Part shown: positions 55,614 to 64,000 of the stretch, in pieces
Position numbering within the stretch: the first letter of the stretch is position 1
How the letters are laid out: every line of letters begins with the position of its first letter
NCBI RefSeq assembly: GCF_030295935.1
Contig: NZ_AP027362.1
Span: 3,410,001 to 3,474,000, forward strand
Origin: Thalassotalea piscium
GTDB lineage: Bacteria; Pseudomonadota; Gammaproteobacteria; Enterobacterales; Alteromonadaceae
DNA: 64,000 bases
Direction: 5' to 3'
Program-made: the position numbers and the translations under genes
The notes under the pieces: model-generated
Seen by the model: only the letters and a program-made list of their open reading frames with translations
Database searches by the model: none
Told to the model about the DNA's origin: nothing

Positions 55614-57539
55614 TTACTTTTTTACGGGTAGAAACGACACTCGCTCACCTTTTGCTGTTATTACAGTTGCTTTAATTTCACCATCATTAGCAATTTGCAA
55701 TAAACCAATGCCACTTTCATTAAACAAAGTACTTTGTCTATTAGCCTTATGTTGAGGAGCGCTATCAATTTTCGGCAAACTCACCTTAACTTTCATACGT
55801 CTTCGCTTAGTAAACCAATTTAAAGGGGAATACGACGCATATAAATACCGGTTAAGCCATTCAAAACTAACCAATAGTTTTTCTGGGAATTTATTTTTAA
55901 TTCCGCTACAAGTGATCTGATAAATTTTCGAGCTATTACGAATAAATCTATGGGTTATTTGATAAACAAACGAATAATGTACATCACCAGATAAAATAAT
56001 AAAATTGGGCGGTGTTTTTTGGTGGCGAAAAATATTTAAAATAACATTAGCTGTGCCTTTATGTGCCATCCAGTTTTCTGCATCAACCATTAGTGGCTTG
56101 CCAAAAAAAGTAAAAACTCGCTGTACAGCTTCTATTAACTTAACTCCATAAATAGGTGCTGGTGACACCAAAATTACATTAGCTTCTCCAATAAGCTCTT
56201 GTTGTAATTCAGACAACGCTTCCCAGTCCATTAGTCCTGAGGGCTTACCAGCGTTACTTTCAGAGCGCCAGCGTCTGGTGCGAGTATCTAATACAATGAC
56301 TTTAGGGGAAGTATTTAAACTATAGTGCCAGTGTTGCCAATCTAATAAATTATCAATAAGCGTTTGTTGCTCTTTATAACCTTGCTCAGCAAAATGCGTT
56401 ATGGTTTGTTGTTCTATTTCGCTAAAATGATCAGGAGCATTTCCCCACCCTTGGCAAAAGTAATAACCTATTAATGCATTACCAATAATACGCTTAGAAA
56501 AAGGATGGTTGTATGCCGCCTCTTCCCAACCTCGAGTTAAGTTCCAGTCGTCAGTAATGTCATGGTCATCAAAAATCATATAAACGGGTACGTGAGCCAT
56601 TGCTCGCCTTACTTCAGCTAATCCTTGGCTAAACTTTTCTATTTGGGGTAGCTCATTTTGATACTGCGCTTGGTCGCTCAATTTAATCTTATTATTGGTT
56701 AAATCGATACTTGACCACAACTCCGGTGACCACACTAATAAATACATAGCAAATACTTCTGCCAAGGTTATTAGGTGATTCTTAGCATTTACTGAAGTGA
56801 AAATAGGCTTTTTGCTAGCGGCAAAAAACATGTCGTACACCGCTTTATTAGCGACTTCGTAAGGAAGTAGTAAATCTCGCTGATAGTAACAATATTCGCT
56901 TTCTAGTAGCTCACTAGTATTATTAGCTAATGCGCCTTGCCACGACTCGTCATAAAGCCCTAATAAAGCAATAACATGATGGATAGCCACTAACATAGGT
57001 CCAGCGACATCATCGGCATAAACTTGATCACCAGACAGTAACAACATAGCAGGACGCTGTTCAGGCTTACTTAAATGGCTTTCAATATGCTTATCAACCT
57101 GAATTAATGCATCATCACTGTCACTATGCGGTTTTCTACAAGAACCGTGCATCAATGAGTTAATTTCATTAGCAATGACAAAACTTGGGAATTGTTGTTG
57201 TTGATAACAAATATTGGGCACAAGTTCACTTAAATGTTGGCGCTTTCCTTGGGTTTTATTAATGAAAATAAAATCATAATAGAGTGGCTTTTTACTTGGT
57301 AAGGGCTGCTCGCATTTTATCTTAACTAAGTTGATATATGCATTTTCACCAATTTGAATCTGCTGCACTTGCTCGCTTGTTAATTCAGCATTAATTAAAC
57401 ATTGTCCCTTAGGAGTTAACATTAACCTAAACTCAAATGTAATTGGTTGGCTTGTTACTAACCAAAAGGTAAGCTGATTACAATCAACATGCCTAAGCAT
57501 GGGGCCAGCAATTAAAGTGGGGAGTGATTCGTTCAACAA
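55614..57539 (-). CDS. PhoD-like metallophosphatase
   Basis: 641 aa. Metallophosphatase motifs: 'LLLSGDQVYADDVAGP', 'PVYMIFDDHDITDDWN', 'ILSGDVHYSFVYQI', and the Asp/Arg-containing 'IVLDTRTRRWRSES', as in PhoD-type phosphodiesterases. An N-terminal beta domain (1-100) precedes it. No signal peptide or twin-Arg motif is visible at the start, unusual for PhoD, so cytosolic location is possible. It is divergent from the secreted S1/P1 nuclease, suggesting a phosphate or nucleotide scavenging pair. Confidence 0.85.
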   Translation of the reverse strand: MLNESLPTLIAGPMLRHVDCNQLTFWLVTSQPITFEFRLMLTPKGQCLINAELTSEQVQQIQIGENAYINLVKIKCEQPLPSKKPLYYDFIFINKTQGKRQHLSELVPNICYQQQQFPSFVIANEINSLMHGSCRKPHSDSDDALIQVDKHIESHLSKPEQRPAMLLLSGDQVYADDVAGPMLVAIHHVIALLGLYDESWQGALANNTSELLESEYCYYQRDLLLPYEVANKAVYDMFFAASKKPIFTSVNAKNHLITLAEVFAMYLLVWSPELWSSIDLTNNKIKLSDQAQYQNELPQIEKFSQGLAEVRRAMAHVPVYMIFDDHDITDDWNLTRGWEEAAYNHPFSKRIIGNALIGYYFCQGWGNAPDHFSEIEQQTITHFAEQGYKEQQTLIDNLLDWQHWHYSLNTSPKVIVLDTRTRRWRSESNAGKPSGLMDWEALSELQQELIGEANVILVSPAPIYGVKLIEAVQRVFTFFGKPLMVDAENWMAHKGTANVILNIFRHQKTPPNFIILSGDVHYSFVYQITHRFIRNSSKIYQITCSGIKNKFPEKLLVSFEWLNRYLYASYSPLNWFTKRRRMKVKVSLPKIDSAPQHKANRQSTLFNESGIGLLQIANDGEIKATVITAKGERVSFLPVKK

Positions 57540-57678
57540 TTAAAATCCTAATACTTACTTCTTATTGATGTTATCTCTTCGCCAGCATAAGAATCAACCA
57601 CAAATAATTAGCATTTATCGCTGAATGTGGTTATCTTCTTTTATTATTTATGTATTTGTACAATTTTGGAGTAGTTGC

Positions 57679-58569
57679 ATGGGTTTCCGTGTTCTTTTGT
57701 TTATATTGTTTAGCTTAGCGCTAAGCACTTCTTTTTCGAGTTATGCGTTAGGTAAATTAGGTCATCAACTAGTCTGTCAGCTTAGCTATGATCTACTATC
57801 AATGCCTCAACAACAAAAAATAGACCAACTACTATCAGACTTACCCACTGCAACAAAAAAGCTCATTAACAAATATAATTATCAAAAAGAAAATAGCGAT
57901 ATTAACTATGCTAAAGCTTGTACATGGGCTGATGCGATAAAGCGTGATAAAAGCTTTGATAGCTACAAACCTTGGCATTACGTTAATGTTAACCGCGACC
58001 AAGATACCATTGATGCCAATAGCTGTAAGCAAGACTGTTTAACCGCCGCTATTACTTTTCATTCTTCGCAGTTGGCACAAAGCGACTCACCTAAAGAGCA
58101 AGCACAAGCATTAATGTTTCTTGGGCATTGGCTTGGCGATCTACATCAGCCCTTACACGTTAGTTTCGCTAGTGATCTTGGCGGCAACAAAGTCAATGTC
58201 AAACCAAAGTTTGGTAAATGTAAAAACTTACATTGGTATTGGGATCAGTGTTTACTATATGTTGAAGAGCTACCCAAAGATGTTTCACCCTTTCAGTTTT
58301 TATACCAGCAATTAACGGCTAATTTAAACAAGGTTGAAACGCCAAAATGGCAAGAGTCTGAGGTATACAAATGGGCGAACGAATCAATAACCTTAGTAAG
58401 GTCTGCAGAGTTTGGCTATTGTGAAAAAGAAGGGGTACATTGCTTACCATTGTCTAACGGTGGCACCGAAATAACCTTAGCCTATCATAAAAAATATCAT
58501 CAAATTTTACAGCAACGTATTATACTTGCTGCGCATCGACTAACCTCAATTTTAAACAAAGTATTATAA
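57679..58569 (+). CDS. Secreted S1/P1 nuclease
   Basis: 296 aa from the ATG at 57679; GGAG (57668-57671) is 7 nt upstream, giving a clean signal peptide (1-21). Zn-ligand positions: His in 'GKLGHQLVCQL', Asp in 'CTWADAIK', His in 'YKPWHYVNVN', 'FLGHWLGDLHQPLHV' (His, Asp, His) and 'NLHWYWDQCL' (His, Asp). The canonical mature N-terminus begins with Trp whose backbone binds Zn; here the aligned residue appears to be Leu ('ALGKLGH'). It should hydrolyse single-stranded nucleic acids and 3'-nucleotides outside the cytosol. Confidence 0.9.
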   Translation: MGFRVLLFILFSLALSTSFSSYALGKLGHQLVCQLSYDLLSMPQQQKIDQLLSDLPTATKKLINKYNYQKENSDINYAKACTWADAIKRDKSFDSYKPWHYVNVNRDQDTIDANSCKQDCLTAAITFHSSQLAQSDSPKEQAQALMFLGHWLGDLHQPLHVSFASDLGGNKVNVKPKFGKCKNLHWYWDQCLLYVEELPKDVSPFQFLYQQLTANLNKVETPKWQESEVYKWANESITLVRSAEFGYCEKEGVHCLPLSNGGTEITLAYHKKYHQILQQRIILAAHRLTSILNKVL

Positions 58570-58590
58570 ATCTATTGAACAATATTTAAG

Positions 58591-58619
58591 GATCCTAGGT
58601 GCTGGCACCTAGGATTTTA
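58591..58619. terminator. Hairpin between nuclease and fkpA
   Basis: ATCCTAGGTGC (58592-58602) and GCACCTAGGAT (58605-58615) are exact inverted repeats with a very tight loop, followed by TTTT. It lies between the convergent nuclease and FKBP genes. Confidence 0.75.
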
Positions 58620-58628
58620 AGCTTTTTA

Positions 58629-59384
58629 TTACTTATCGCCAACTTCAGCAGGTGCTGGTGGTTGTTGAATTTCTAACAATTCAATCTCAAACTGGAGTAC
58701 CGCATTGCCTGGAATTTGTGGTGGACGACCATTCGGGCCATACGCTAAATCAGCTGGGATAGTAAATTTAAATTTAGAACCCACTGACATTAGCTGTACG
58801 CCTTCTGTCCAGCCTGAAATTACTCTATTTAGCGGAAATACTGCTGGTTCGCCACGTTCTACCGAACTGTCAAACTGTTCACCGTTAATTAATGTACCAA
58901 CGTAATGCACTTTTACGGTATCAGTTGCTGCAGGCTTTTCGCCGCTACCCTCAGTAATAACTTGATACTGAAGACCTGATTCAGTTACTTTAACACCCTC
59001 AACCTTTGCATTTTCTGCCAAGAAGTTTTGACCTTCAACTAAGCTTGCTTCTGAAGCAAGTTTAGCTTGCTCTTGCTGCTTAGCTTTCATTGTTTGTTCT
59101 AAGTTCATTAGTAAGCTTTGAATTTCTTCTTTTTCAATAACTGCTTTATCCTCTAAACTATCAATAAATCCGCGTACAATAAGATCTTGATCTAACGTTA
59201 AGCCCATTTTTTCTTGTTCATCAAGATTACGGGTCATATACATACCAATCGAGGCACCTAAACTATAAGCCTGTTTTTGCACTTCAGTTTCTAAAACCGG
59301 AGCTTTTTCTTCTTGTTTGGTTTCTTGACAACCTATTACTGATACAAGTGCAAGTGCTACAAGCGTGGGTTTAAACAATTTCAT
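58629..59384 (-). CDS. fkpA: FKBP-type peptidyl-prolyl isomerase lipoprotein (FkpA/Mip-like)
   Basis: 251 aa with lipobox VIGC. An N-terminal dimerisation domain ('QKQAYSLGASIGMYMTRNLDEQEKMGLTLDQDLIVRGFIDSL') is followed by a long helix and a C-terminal FKBP domain with 'VKVHYVGTLINGEQFDSS', 'VISGWTEGVQLMSVGSKFKFTIPADLAYG'. It is a periplasmic chaperone/isomerase. The neighbouring slyX, yheV and yheS support the symbol; in E. coli FkpA is soluble, not a lipoprotein. Confidence 0.9.
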   Translation of the reverse strand: MKLFKPTLVALALVSVIGCQETKQEEKAPVLETEVQKQAYSLGASIGMYMTRNLDEQEKMGLTLDQDLIVRGFIDSLEDKAVIEKEEIQSLLMNLEQTMKAKQQEQAKLASEASLVEGQNFLAENAKVEGVKVTESGLQYQVITEGSGEKPAATDTVKVHYVGTLINGEQFDSSVERGEPAVFPLNRVISGWTEGVQLMSVGSKFKFTIPADLAYGPNGRPPQIPGNAVLQFEIELLEIQQPPAPAEVGDK

Positions 59385-59487
59385 CTACTTCTCCGTTAAT
59401 ACAGTCGCACTCATTTTACGACCAAATATGTGTTGTAATGCCAAGTAACTTAACATTCACGTTGAAAACCACTTATACTAACGATAA

Positions 59488-60510
59488 TTGACTAGAGAAA
59501 AAAGCCTTATTACATTGGAAATTTGTAAACGATTTTATCGACACGCTATTTATGCACTCTCCATTACCTTATTAATGGCATGTCAACCTATCTCAAAAGA
59601 ACCTATTCAACGATGGAAACACGCAGTTGAAGGCGCTTATGCAGCTAATATTTCTAACGATGGCACACTCAGCGTCGTCTCCTCAGTTCATAATGGTATT
59701 AACTTATGGAATATAGAAAAAAACGAAGTTATCTATAATTGGTCGCAACAACAAGATAATGCAGATAATTTAGTGTTAGCTGTCGATATTGCTGATAATA
59801 ATAGTCATGTGTTAACTGCAAGCCGTACTGAATTTTCAATATGGAATGCCTCTACGGGAAAATCTGAAGCCTTCTGGGAAATATCTGACACTACTATACG
59901 CGATATTGCTATTGCTAATAACGCTTCCGCGGCACTGATAGGACAAAGTAATGGCGTTGTTTTACATGTTTCCCCAAAAAGTGGTCGAAGGTTAGAGTTT
60001 TTAGGACACAAAGAAAAAGTAAACTCGGTTGATATGTTACCAAATGGCCGTATTGCAATTTCAGGCGGGAACGATTTCGTCGCCTTTGTTTGGGACACTC
60101 AAAGCGGACAAGTTATCTATCGTTTTAATCACCCTAGCCGTGTGACTTACGTTGCACTTGACCCGAAAGGAAGATTTGCTTTTACCGCTGATAGTAAAAA
60201 ATCATCAAACATCTGGGATTTAAAAACAGGTGAACTCATTAGCCAATTACAATATAACAATCGCCAAGAAGTATACAGCGCAGTACAATTTTCTAAAGAC
60301 GGTTTATTCTTAGCAACTGGCGCGCCTTCACGTAAGGTAAGTATTTGGGATTTATACACCGGAAAACGTTTAAATAGTTGGCGTGTAACTCCAAAAAAAG
60401 ATACCCGCCCTGCTAGCGCGGTTGTGTACAGCATCGCTTTTAGTGATAATAACCACATATTAACCGAATCTTCATCAGGATACGCTGAATTATGGCCAAT
60501 CAGCCAATAG
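59488..60510 (+). CDS. WD40-repeat lipoprotein
   Basis: 340 aa. Start uncertain (TTG 59488 or TTG 59515, both weakly preceded by a ribosome-binding site); either gives a lipoprotein signal peptide ending in LLMAC. The mature protein is a beta-propeller of about six or seven WD40 blades ('GTLSVVSSVHNGINLWNIE', 'KEKVNSVDMLPNGRIAISGGNDFVAFVWD', 'VQFSKDGLFLATGAPSRKVSIWDLYTGK'). It probably stands on the outer membrane as an interaction platform. It overlaps slyX by 19 nt and is inserted between fkpA and slyX; function unknown. Confidence 0.8.
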   Translation: MTREKSLITLEICKRFYRHAIYALSITLLMACQPISKEPIQRWKHAVEGAYAANISNDGTLSVVSSVHNGINLWNIEKNEVIYNWSQQQDNADNLVLAVDIADNNSHVLTASRTEFSIWNASTGKSEAFWEISDTTIRDIAIANNASAALIGQSNGVVLHVSPKSGRRLEFLGHKEKVNSVDMLPNGRIAISGGNDFVAFVWDTQSGQVIYRFNHPSRVTYVALDPKGRFAFTADSKKSSNIWDLKTGELISQLQYNNRQEVYSAVQFSKDGLFLATGAPSRKVSIWDLYTGKRLNSWRVTPKKDTRPASAVVYSIAFSDNNHILTESSSGYAELWPISQ

Positions 60511-60734
60511 CCCCAAGTATTGAATCACTTGCACAAAGTATTGAGTTGTTAGAATCTCGAAATGCCTTTCAAGACGATATTATTGAACTACTCAATCAAG
60601 AAATAACACTTCATCAAATCGCGATTTCTCAATTGAAAGAGCAAATTAAAATGTTAGCCAAAAGAGTAAAAGAGTCTCCATCTTCTTCGCAAGTAGCTGA
60701 TATAGCTGACGATACACCACCACCTCATTATTAG
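60492..60734 (+). CDS. slyX: SlyX protein
   Basis: 80 aa coiled coil: 'LAQSIELLESRNAFQDDIIELLNQEITLHQIAISQLKEQIKMLAKRVKE', ending in the characteristic 'DTPPPHY'. Function unknown. It overlaps the WD40 gene by 19 nt and precedes yheV in the conserved fkpA-slyX-slyD-yheV neighbourhood (slyD is not present here). Confidence 0.95.
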   Translation: MANQPIAPSIESLAQSIELLESRNAFQDDIIELLNQEITLHQIAISQLKEQIKMLAKRVKESPSSSQVADIADDTPPPHY

Positions 60735-60784
60735 GAGGTGCATATAGTTCATGTTAGCTTCTGCAATAAACAATCCAAAGAGTA

Positions 60785-60976
60785 TTATGGTTTAAACACA
60801 CCTATTACTTGTTCTTGAGCGCGCACTTCTTTTTCAACATGCGCTTCAGGTTGTGCCATTTGCACGCCACAGCTAACACAAGTTACTTTTTCAACATTGT
60901 TTTCCTTGGTTAATGCCATGGTGTCGATAGCTTTACATTTAGGACATATAGCGCCAGCAATAAATCTTTTTTTCAT
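60785..60976 (-). CDS. yheV: YheV-family zinc-ribbon protein
   Basis: 63 aa from the ATG at 60976 (MKKRFIAGAICPKC); an in-frame upstream extension is discarded. Two CxxC pairs, 'CPKCKAIDTMALT' and 'CVSCGVQM', form a putative zinc ribbon. Function unknown. Location beside slyX and yheS matches its usual neighbourhood in gammaproteobacteria. Confidence 0.92.
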   Translation of the reverse strand: MKKRFIAGAICPKCKAIDTMALTKENNVEKVTCVSCGVQMAQPEAHVEKEVRAQEQVIGVFKP

Positions 60977-61077
60977 TATTTTATCTATAAAATAGAATTG
61001 ATAAGACATTTTACCTTGAAAGAGGCCTGTAGGAAAAGCGACAATACCCCTGATTGTATTATCACTAAGGAATTTTC

Positions 61078-62973
61078 ATGATCACCGCCATTGAATTAAG
61101 TTTAGACCGAGGGGTTAAAAACTTAATTAAATCATCAAGTTTTACTATCCACCCAAATCACAAAGTTGGTTTAGTTGGGGCGAATGGTTGTGGTAAATCA
61201 TCACTATTTGCTGCATTACTTGGTCAGTTACAACCCGATGCGGGCGAGTTAACTATGCCTAGTAGCTGGAAAATAGCCACGGTAAAGCAAGAAACTCCCG
61301 CCCTTGATATATCTGCACTTGATTATGTGATTGATGGTGATAAAGAGTTTCGACAATTAGAACATGCATTAGCACAAGCCAGATCGCAAAATAATGGCAA
61401 TGAAGAAGCCATTATTCTTAATAAAATAGATGCTATACATGGCTACAGCTTACCAGCTCGTGCAGGTGAACTTTTGCATGGTTTAGGTTTTCTACAAGAG
61501 CAATTAAGTTCACCTGTTAAAGACTTTTCTGGTGGTTGGCGCATGCGCTTAAACCTGGCTCAAGCGTTGATCAGCAGAGCCGATTTAATGTTGCTTGATG
61601 AACCAACCAACCATTTAGACTTAGACGCTGTTATTTGGTTACAACGTTGGCTAAAACGATACACTGGCACCTTAGTATTAATTTCTCATGATCGCGACTT
61701 TCTTGATGATGTAATTGGACAAATACTCCATATTGAACAACAACAAGCCAAGCTATATTCAGGTAATTATTCATCCTTCGAACGTCAACGTGCTGAACAA
61801 TTGGCTCAACAAGATGCACAATTTCAAAAACAACAAAAAGAAGTTGCACATCTTACTGCTTTTGTTGACAGGTTTAGAGCAAAGGCAAGTAAGGCTAAGC
61901 AAGCTCAAAGCCGACTTAAGCGATTACAAAAATTACCTGATTTAGCGCCTGCACATGTCGACAGTCAATTCACTTTTCAGTTTGAGCAACCTGAGCATAT
62001 GCCCTACCCGTTACTTTCTCTTGACCAAGTCGACTGTGGTTATGGGCAAGACAGTAAAATTTTAACACAAGCTTCAATTACACTAGTACCAGGGAGCAGA
62101 ATAGGTTTACTCGGACGAAATGGCGCTGGAAAATCGACCTTAATTAAGTCTTTAGCGGGCGATATAGATATTTTAAGTGGTGAGCGATATTGCGCGCAAG
62201 AATTAACAATTGGCTACTTTTCTCAGCACCAATTAGAGCAACTACATTTAAGCTCAAGCGCGATTGAGCACATTATTAGAGCTAAACCAAGCTATGGTGA
62301 GCTTCAAGCACGTAATTTTTTAGGTCGATTTGGCTTTAGCGGTGATCAAGCATTATCTGCTATTAATACTATGTCTGGTGGCGAGAAAACCCGTTTAGTG
62401 CTGGCGTTAATTGTACTAGAAAAGCCTCAACTCTTATTACTAGATGAGCCAACCAACCATTTAGATCTAGAAATGCGTCAAGCACTTGTTCTTGCATTGC
62501 AGGAGTTTTCTGGTGCAATAATATTAATTGCACATGACAGGTACCTACTTGAATCGTGTGTTGATGAATTTTATATTGTTGCTAATGGCAAAATTGCTGA
62601 ATTCGATGGCGACATTGACGACTATCAGCAATGGCTTAATGATGATAAAAAATTAGTCACCAAAGCTAATAAAACAGAGTCTTCTACAGCAAGTATCGAT
62701 AAAAAGCAGTTACGCCAACAGCAAGCTAATTTGCGCCAGAAAACAGCGCCTCTAAGAAAGCAAGCGAACCAACTTGAGCAGCAAATAAGTCAATGGCAAC
62801 AACAGCTAACAACTGTAGAAGAACAACTTGCCGATACTGAGCTATATCAAGCCGAAAATAAAGCAAAGCTTACTGAATGTATACAAAGCCAAGCAAAGCT
62901 TAAAGGTGACATTGAAGAAGCTGAGTCTCAGTGGTTAGAGCTCGAAGAGCAGATAGAAAATATAACAGTATAA
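61078..62973 (+). CDS. yheS: ABC-F ATPase YheS
   Basis: 631 aa. Two ABC ATPase domains: Walker A 'GANGCGKSSL' and 'GRNGAGKSTL', signatures 'DFSGGWRMRLNLAQAL' and 'MSGGEKTRLVLALIV', Walker B with 'LMLLDEPTNHLD' and 'LLLLDEPTNHLD'. They are joined by a charged P-site tRNA-interaction-motif linker (about 230-290). A C-terminal coiled coil (about 540-630) follows. No membrane segments. ABC-F proteins act on the ribosome. Its 3' end overlaps an upstream in-frame extension of the next gene only. Confidence 0.93.
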   Translation: MITAIELSLDRGVKNLIKSSSFTIHPNHKVGLVGANGCGKSSLFAALLGQLQPDAGELTMPSSWKIATVKQETPALDISALDYVIDGDKEFRQLEHALAQARSQNNGNEEAIILNKIDAIHGYSLPARAGELLHGLGFLQEQLSSPVKDFSGGWRMRLNLAQALISRADLMLLDEPTNHLDLDAVIWLQRWLKRYTGTLVLISHDRDFLDDVIGQILHIEQQQAKLYSGNYSSFERQRAEQLAQQDAQFQKQQKEVAHLTAFVDRFRAKASKAKQAQSRLKRLQKLPDLAPAHVDSQFTFQFEQPEHMPYPLLSLDQVDCGYGQDSKILTQASITLVPGSRIGLLGRNGAGKSTLIKSLAGDIDILSGERYCAQELTIGYFSQHQLEQLHLSSSAIEHIIRAKPSYGELQARNFLGRFGFSGDQALSAINTMSGGEKTRLVLALIVLEKPQLLLLDEPTNHLDLEMRQALVLALQEFSGAIILIAHDRYLLESCVDEFYIVANGKIAEFDGDIDDYQQWLNDDKKLVTKANKTESSTASIDKKQLRQQQANLRQKTAPLRKQANQLEQQISQWQQQLTTVEEQLADTELYQAENKAKLTECIQSQAKLKGDIEEAESQWLELEEQIENITV

Positions 62974-63044
62974 AGCTAGGTGAAGATTCAAATGCCTTGC
63001 TACACTTAAGCCAAGAGAACAGGCCAACAATAACAGGAAGTATT

Positions 63045-63785
63045 ATGAAAAAATTAACACTAGTCGCTTTAGCATTAGCTGTTTCAACCAGTTTTAATAT
63101 TATGGCTTTTGATGGTGATTACGAACACGGTGTATTTCAATTAAACCGTGGCGAGTTTAAAGCTGCAATTGACGAGTTTACACTATTATTAAAAGAGAAG
63201 TATGCGCCTGCGCAATTTCAAATGGCACTCATTTACCTTAATGGCTATGGCGTAAAAAAAGATAAAAACAAAGCACTTGAACTAATTAAAGAAGCCGCTG
63301 AGCAAAATTATCCAGAAGCGCTATTCAATTTATCTTTACTATACTCTGAAGGAGAGTTAGTTAAAAAAGATCTCAAGCAAGCATTTACCTACATGAAAAA
63401 GGCCGCTGACAAAAACTTACCTAATGCGCAATTTAATTTGGGGGTAATGTTTGCCAACGGGGAAGGAACACCCGTTGATCCAACAAGAGCAGCTCGCTGG
63501 TATGAAAAAGCAGCCAACCAAAACTTTGTGCTAGCTCAATTTAACCTTGCATTAATGTATTTCGAGGGTAAAGGCGTTCGTATGAATTTACAAGAATCTT
63601 ATATTTGGAATACAATTGCGGCTAAAAGTGGTTATGTACCAGCAATAAAAAGTAGAGATATGGATGAACGAAACCTTGGAATGAGAGATATAAAAGCAGC
63701 ACGTGAAATTGCCGATAAAAGGTATCAACAAATACTAGAACAAGTAGACTTACGTACAAAAATGCTCACTGAAAATTTGCACTAA
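63045..63785 (+). CDS. Secreted Sel1-repeat protein
   Basis: 246 aa from the ATG at 63045, chosen because AGGAAG lies 4 nt upstream and a signal peptide (residues 1-20, ending IMA) follows; the frame's upstream extension into yheS is discarded. About five Sel1-like repeats ('APAQFQMALIYLNGYGVKKDKNKALELIKEAA', 'PNAQFNLGVMFANGEGTPVDPTRAARWYEKAA'). Probably a periplasmic interaction scaffold. 71 nt downstream of yheS. Confidence 0.85.
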   Translation: MKKLTLVALALAVSTSFNIMAFDGDYEHGVFQLNRGEFKAAIDEFTLLLKEKYAPAQFQMALIYLNGYGVKKDKNKALELIKEAAEQNYPEALFNLSLLYSEGELVKKDLKQAFTYMKKAADKNLPNAQFNLGVMFANGEGTPVDPTRAARWYEKAANQNFVLAQFNLALMYFEGKGVRMNLQESYIWNTIAAKSGYVPAIKSRDMDERNLGMRDIKAAREIADKRYQQILEQVDLRTKMLTENLH

Positions 63786-63826
63786 TTAACGCTTCTCTTG
63801 ATCCCGATCATGATAGTTTAGAGCCT

Positions 63827-63875
63827 CCTTAATTATAATAGCTTTGACCATAAGCAATGGTTATTTTAATTAAGG
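63827..63875 (+). promoter_or_regulatory. Imperfect hairpin covering a ribosome-binding site
   Basis: CCTTAATTATAATA (63827-63840) pairs, with one mismatch, with TATTTTAATTAAGG (63862-63875). An inner ACCAT/ATGGT pair extends it. AAGGA, the Shine-Dalgarno of the DUF3149 gene, is in the descending arm, so folding would hide it. Confidence 0.35.
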
Positions 63876-63883
63876 AACTTGTT

Positions 63884-64000
63884 ATGAACTTTTTCAATAT
63901 GCTACTCAACGACCCCGTCGTGTTTATGTCTTTTATTGGGCTTGGTGTGTTATTTGGTATTGCTGGTTTTTATGTATATTACTTTGCTAAAAAAATTAAA
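63884..64000 (+). CDS. DUF3149-family small membrane protein, 3' end outside window
   Basis: 39 codons from the ATG at 63884 are visible with no stop before the window end. The peptide 'MNFFNMLLNDPVVFMSFIGLG' and the following single membrane helix with a Tyr-rich end ('FYVYYFAKKIK') match the DUF3149 family of 40-50-residue membrane proteins. A Shine-Dalgarno AAGGA is 7-8 nt upstream. Function unknown; expected to end within a few codons after the edge. Confidence 0.75.
   Translation, partial: MNFFNMLLNDPVVFMSFIGLGVLFGIAGFYVYYFAKKIK

Noticed and set aside
57540-57678. Pho box between the PhoD-like and nuclease genes
   Set aside because: No match to the CTGTCAT-type direct repeats was found by eye.
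62931-63044. N-terminal extension of the Sel1-repeat gene into yheS
   Set aside because: The sequence overlaps the end of yheS in another frame, and an SD plus signal peptide start at 63045.
1-64000. CRISPR arrays, tRNA and rRNA genes
   Set aside because: No regularly spaced repeats, and no cloverleaf or rRNA-like conserved segments were seen in the intergenic regions.

Overview
The window looks like chromosomal DNA of a marine gammaproteobacterium of the order Alteromonadales, most likely the Colwelliaceae (Colwellia/Thalassotalea type). The reasons are the AT-rich base composition and the conserved gammaproteobacterial gene orders: pilMNOPQ-aroK-aroB-damX-dam-rpe-trpS divergent from mrcA, pckA next to envZ-ompR, fabR divergent from a desaturase, and fkpA-slyX-yheV-yheS. 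PEP-CTERM proteins, a TonB receptor and many small DUF families add to this. The assignment is inference; no rRNA or tRNA gene is present to confirm it. There is no CRISPR array, prophage or complete insertion sequence.

Layout. 1-2030: three tandem FlgO-domain proteins, the first cut by the window edge. 2053-4518: feoAB iron(II) uptake behind a Fur box. 4591-4904: a non-coding MITE-like element. 5113-6029: a PEP-CTERM/DUF1194 protein behind a sigma-54-type promoter. 6173-14556: mostly small accessory or housekeeping genes (methyltransferase, gamma-glutamyltransferase, flavin reductase, DCC protein, short-chain dehydrogenase, a Trp-rich protein, CIA30, a HAD phosphatase, DUF3081, lipoprotein, S41 peptidase). 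14744-18202: a second PEP-CTERM protein with its own sigma-54-type site, then a small secreted protein and a TPR protein. 18376-25770: S9 peptidase, YjbR, a Met-rich TonB receptor, and a trypsin-like protease overlapping an FHA membrane protein. 25804-26145: a decayed CHMI gene.

26246-40357 is the conserved trpS-rpe-dam-damX-aroBK-pilQPONM/mrcA region. It links type IV pilus assembly, chorismate synthesis, DNA methylation and cell-wall synthesis, with a 160-bp palindromic repeat and a DUF2970 gene between rpe and dam. 40776-44591 holds pckA with a possible attenuator, then envZ and ompR. 44934-54138 holds small proteins, a TlpA-like thioredoxin, a hydrolase, trmA, fabR, an acyl desaturase with a FabR-like operator, sthA, a histidine phosphatase, hemE, and an unexplained stretch ending in a strong terminator. 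54299-58569 holds a yqjDEK-like membrane operon, a PhoD-type phosphatase and a divergent S1/P1 nuclease. 58629-64000 holds fkpA, a WD40 lipoprotein, slyX, yheV, yheS, a Sel1-repeat protein and a DUF3149 gene cut by the right edge.

The parts most worth following are: the two PEP-CTERM genes with matching GG-N10-GC promoters about 80-100 nt upstream of their starts, the second heading a possible three-gene surface module; the protease/FHA pair; and the FNR-like box plus 21-bp palindrome upstream of the Met-rich receptor. All start-site choices, promoters and terminators were read by eye.
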